Source: Lophius americanus (Eukaryota > Chordata > Actinopteri > Lophiiformes > Lophiidae). Taken from it: a DNA stretch of 64,000 nt. A program made the position numbers and the translations under genes. Location of the stretch: contig JBBDHG010000125.1 in assembly GCA_037951165.1 (NCBI GenBank), forward strand, positions 1,184,001 through 1,248,000. Reading direction: 5' to 3'. This document shows positions 62,011 through 64,000 of this stretch, one piece after another. The notes beneath the pieces are model-generated. The model had not been told where the DNA came from, searched no databases, and worked only from the letters and a program-made list of their open reading frames with translations. The first letter of the stretch is position 1, and every line of letters starts with the position of its first letter.

Positions 62011-63587
62011 AATGCATGTCCCCATCCAACTGTCTGTGAGAAAACTCAATCGTTTAAAGACGTGAAGATGTCTTTTAGTGCAGTGAGGGTTTGTTCCCAT
62101 CACCAGGCTGAAGAGACTATCAGATTGTTTTCAGAACAGATTTGAGTCTCACTCATAAGTGGTCCTGGAATGGACACATCTGAATTGTGGGTATGTGATA
62201 CGAATGCAAACAGTTAGATCAGAATTCATGTGGTGATTTTCACATGCGTACGCGCGTCTTCATCATCAGCTGGTCAAAGCTGATGAAGTGTTTGTCCAGA
62301 ACCAATTATCATCTATCCATCCGTCACTGCATTCATTTCAGGTTGAATACTAAGAGCCTCTCACAAATAGAACATTTTCTGAAGTTATAGTGATGGAGGT
62401 GACACATAAATCTAGATTAATTGTAGCTCATATACTTCTACCTGTCTCCAACTTGAACCCCCATGTTTATTCCAAAATTAAGTTGTTTTATTTCTTTATT
62501 GCTTGTTTTGTTTTTTTAATTTGAAACTCCAGATGGACATTTCTGGGAACTTTATTTAAACGATTGAATGAAACAATTGAATGGATTAGGGCCACATGCA
62601 ATTTTGTTTTAAGGGTTCTGAGTCTATATTTAAAGTCAGAATTCTAAAAAAGAAAAAAAGGACTTTTCTAGGAATCCTAAATAAATCTTCTTTATGTAAG
62701 AAAAAAAGGACTTTAGTGTAAGAATAAAGTCAGTAAATGTTATTAATTAATTATTAAGTCATTCTGAGCATAATGTCAGAATTTTTCTAATGTTTCCCTA
62801 CTCCTCGTCTGCACAGACTTTTAATAACTTTAATAAGTTTGAAAAAAATTGTCCCACCAGTCAAAACACACCCAGTTTCTATTTTCTCACTTGCACAATA
62901 AAACTAAAACATATCCAGTGTTTTTATGTAGAGCTCATAGAATATCCGACAGGAAGTTTGTGGTGCCATTCGCCTGTGAGCACAAATACCAGAGGGAGAC
63001 AAATGTCCATTTTATGCCGCCGCAGACTCGGGCAGACAGATTTAACACTTTACATTTCCAGACAAGTCCAATAACTTCTCTACTTAAACTATACACATGC
63101 AAAGCCCGGCAGCTGTAGCTGTTTATGTAAGCCCATAAAATACTCTTCCGTTCAACCCTCCCATACTTCCTGCTCAGATAATCCTATTTAAGTCAGAAGA
63201 TGAAACTTGAAACATTGACAACAAGACTTGCTGTTTTACAGTAGTGGGCCCGCTCCCACTGAATGTTCACAAGTCTCTCAGACATTAAGGTGACAACAAC
63301 TTTCCTAACGCAGGATGAAATTAATGACCGTGACTTGAGAAAGTAATACAATTCTCTAGGTGCATACAAATCCAAATGTTGATGATTTGGGCCACATATA
63401 AAGAATTTTTTTATCTGTAATGTTGATAGTATGGAGGCGGCTCAACTTATAAACTAGTATTTTTGGGTCAGATATAGCAGTAGGTATTTTCATTTTGAAA
63501 AAGGTTTTACAGACAGTTTTCTTCTGTGATGTTCAATGAAAGTTTGTTTCTGGAAGAAAGATCATCATGAGACCGACCATCACTCAC

Positions 63588-63776
63588 CTGTTGTCCTGGG
63601 CGAGAGCTTCACAGGTGGACTAACACAAGGTTTCCCAGAGAAAAACAAAACAATTCAGATGCGAAGAGTTGGTTAAGATCCCATAATCAGAAGCAGTGAG
63701 AGGCTGTTGATGAGTGAGGAGCTGATGCTGCTGATGTACTGCCCTCCACTATGATCCACCCCCTGTCATCATCTGG
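63588..63776 (-). other. possible 5' non-coding exon (eva1b?)
   Basis: On the - strand a strong donor (gacaacag followed by gtgagtg at 63588/63587) lies downstream of a pyrimidine-rich acceptor-like ctcctcctcctccag ending at 63777. The frames inside are short and unlike any family. It could be an internal 5'UTR exon of eva1b, an exon of the next - strand gene, or chance. Confidence 0.28.
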
Positions 63777-64000
63777 AGGAGGAGGAGGACCAGCCAGAGA
63801 AAAACCCATGCTGGGGAGGAGGAGGTGTTGTTTCCTGTGAGTGAAACTCATGCAGAAAAAAAACCCCAAAATGCAGAGTGCCTACTTTTACAGAAATCCC
63901 CTCTCTGTGTTGAATCGAGCCACGCTGCTGACCAGAGGGAGGTGATCTCTCCTCTGCTGGCCATGGGAACACCACAGTGAGCTCTGTTCACCAGGAGGGT

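Larger units (their letters stand above)
56600..63580. other. eva1b upstream intron or intergenic DNA
   Basis: No coding exon was recognised. The region is rich in dispersed fish repeats (58070-59200, 60215-60450, 61120-62010). If the candidate non-coding exon at 63588-63776 is real, this is the first eva1b intron. Confidence 0.5.

Overview
This window is nuclear DNA from a vertebrate, almost certainly a teleost fish. It has split genes with GT-AG introns, AT-rich non-coding DNA, and dispersed repeats of fish type (Tc1/mariner, hAT, RTE/L2-like LINE pieces, SINE-like tails, TCTA microsatellites). I see no prokaryotic, viral or CRISPR features.

Three protein-coding genes can be read, and all were reassembled exon by exon with matching splice phases. 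(1) map7d1, + strand, positions 5050-18241: the 3' eleven coding exons of a MAP7-domain-containing microtubule-associated protein. The N-terminal MAP7 coiled coil lies before position 1, and bases 1-5049 are read as intron. (2) thrap3, + strand, positions 35875-48406: a complete ten-coding-exon gene of 882 codons for the SR-rich nuclear-speckle protein THRAP3, probably with a non-coding first exon ending at 32158. (3) eva1b, - strand, positions 56537-55911: a complete two-coding-exon gene for a 161-residue single-pass membrane protein of the EVA1/FAM176 family. thrap3 and eva1b are convergent. From memory, MAP7D1, THRAP3 and EVA1B lie close together on human chromosome 1p34, so the block looks like conserved vertebrate synteny. 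The fish a/b paralogue of each gene cannot be decided here. In human, SH3D21 lies between THRAP3 and EVA1B; I see no sign of it here.

Layout: 1-5049 upstream map7d1 intron; 5050-18595 map7d1 exons, introns and 3'UTR, with a hAT MITE-like element at 9097-9582 and a decayed Tc1 copy near 11470-11850; 18596-31950 intergenic DNA holding a diverged duplicated block (copy A 20485-22170; copy B 26320-27745 plus 30178-30850, split by a 2.4 kb insertion that carries a LINE), and a coding-like but broken stretch on the - strand (24623-25570); 31960-49145 thrap3, with an RTE/L2-like LINE fragment in intron 7; 49150-54850 intergenic, including an internally deleted Tc1-like element at 50480-51224; 54770-56590 eva1b, whose presumed 3'UTR holds an unusual 12-bp-unit repeat and two back-to-back hairpins; 56600-64000 probable eva1b 5' intron or upstream DNA, full of dispersed repeats, with a possible 5' non-coding exon near 63588-63776.

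The three genes do not form a pathway: MAP7D1 acts on microtubules, THRAP3 on transcription, splicing and mRNA fate, and EVA1B in membranes. I found no convincing new biological system. The best leads are the eva1b 3' repeat and hairpin cluster, the split intergenic duplication, the unrecognised broken coding stretch, and possible regulated splicing in thrap3.
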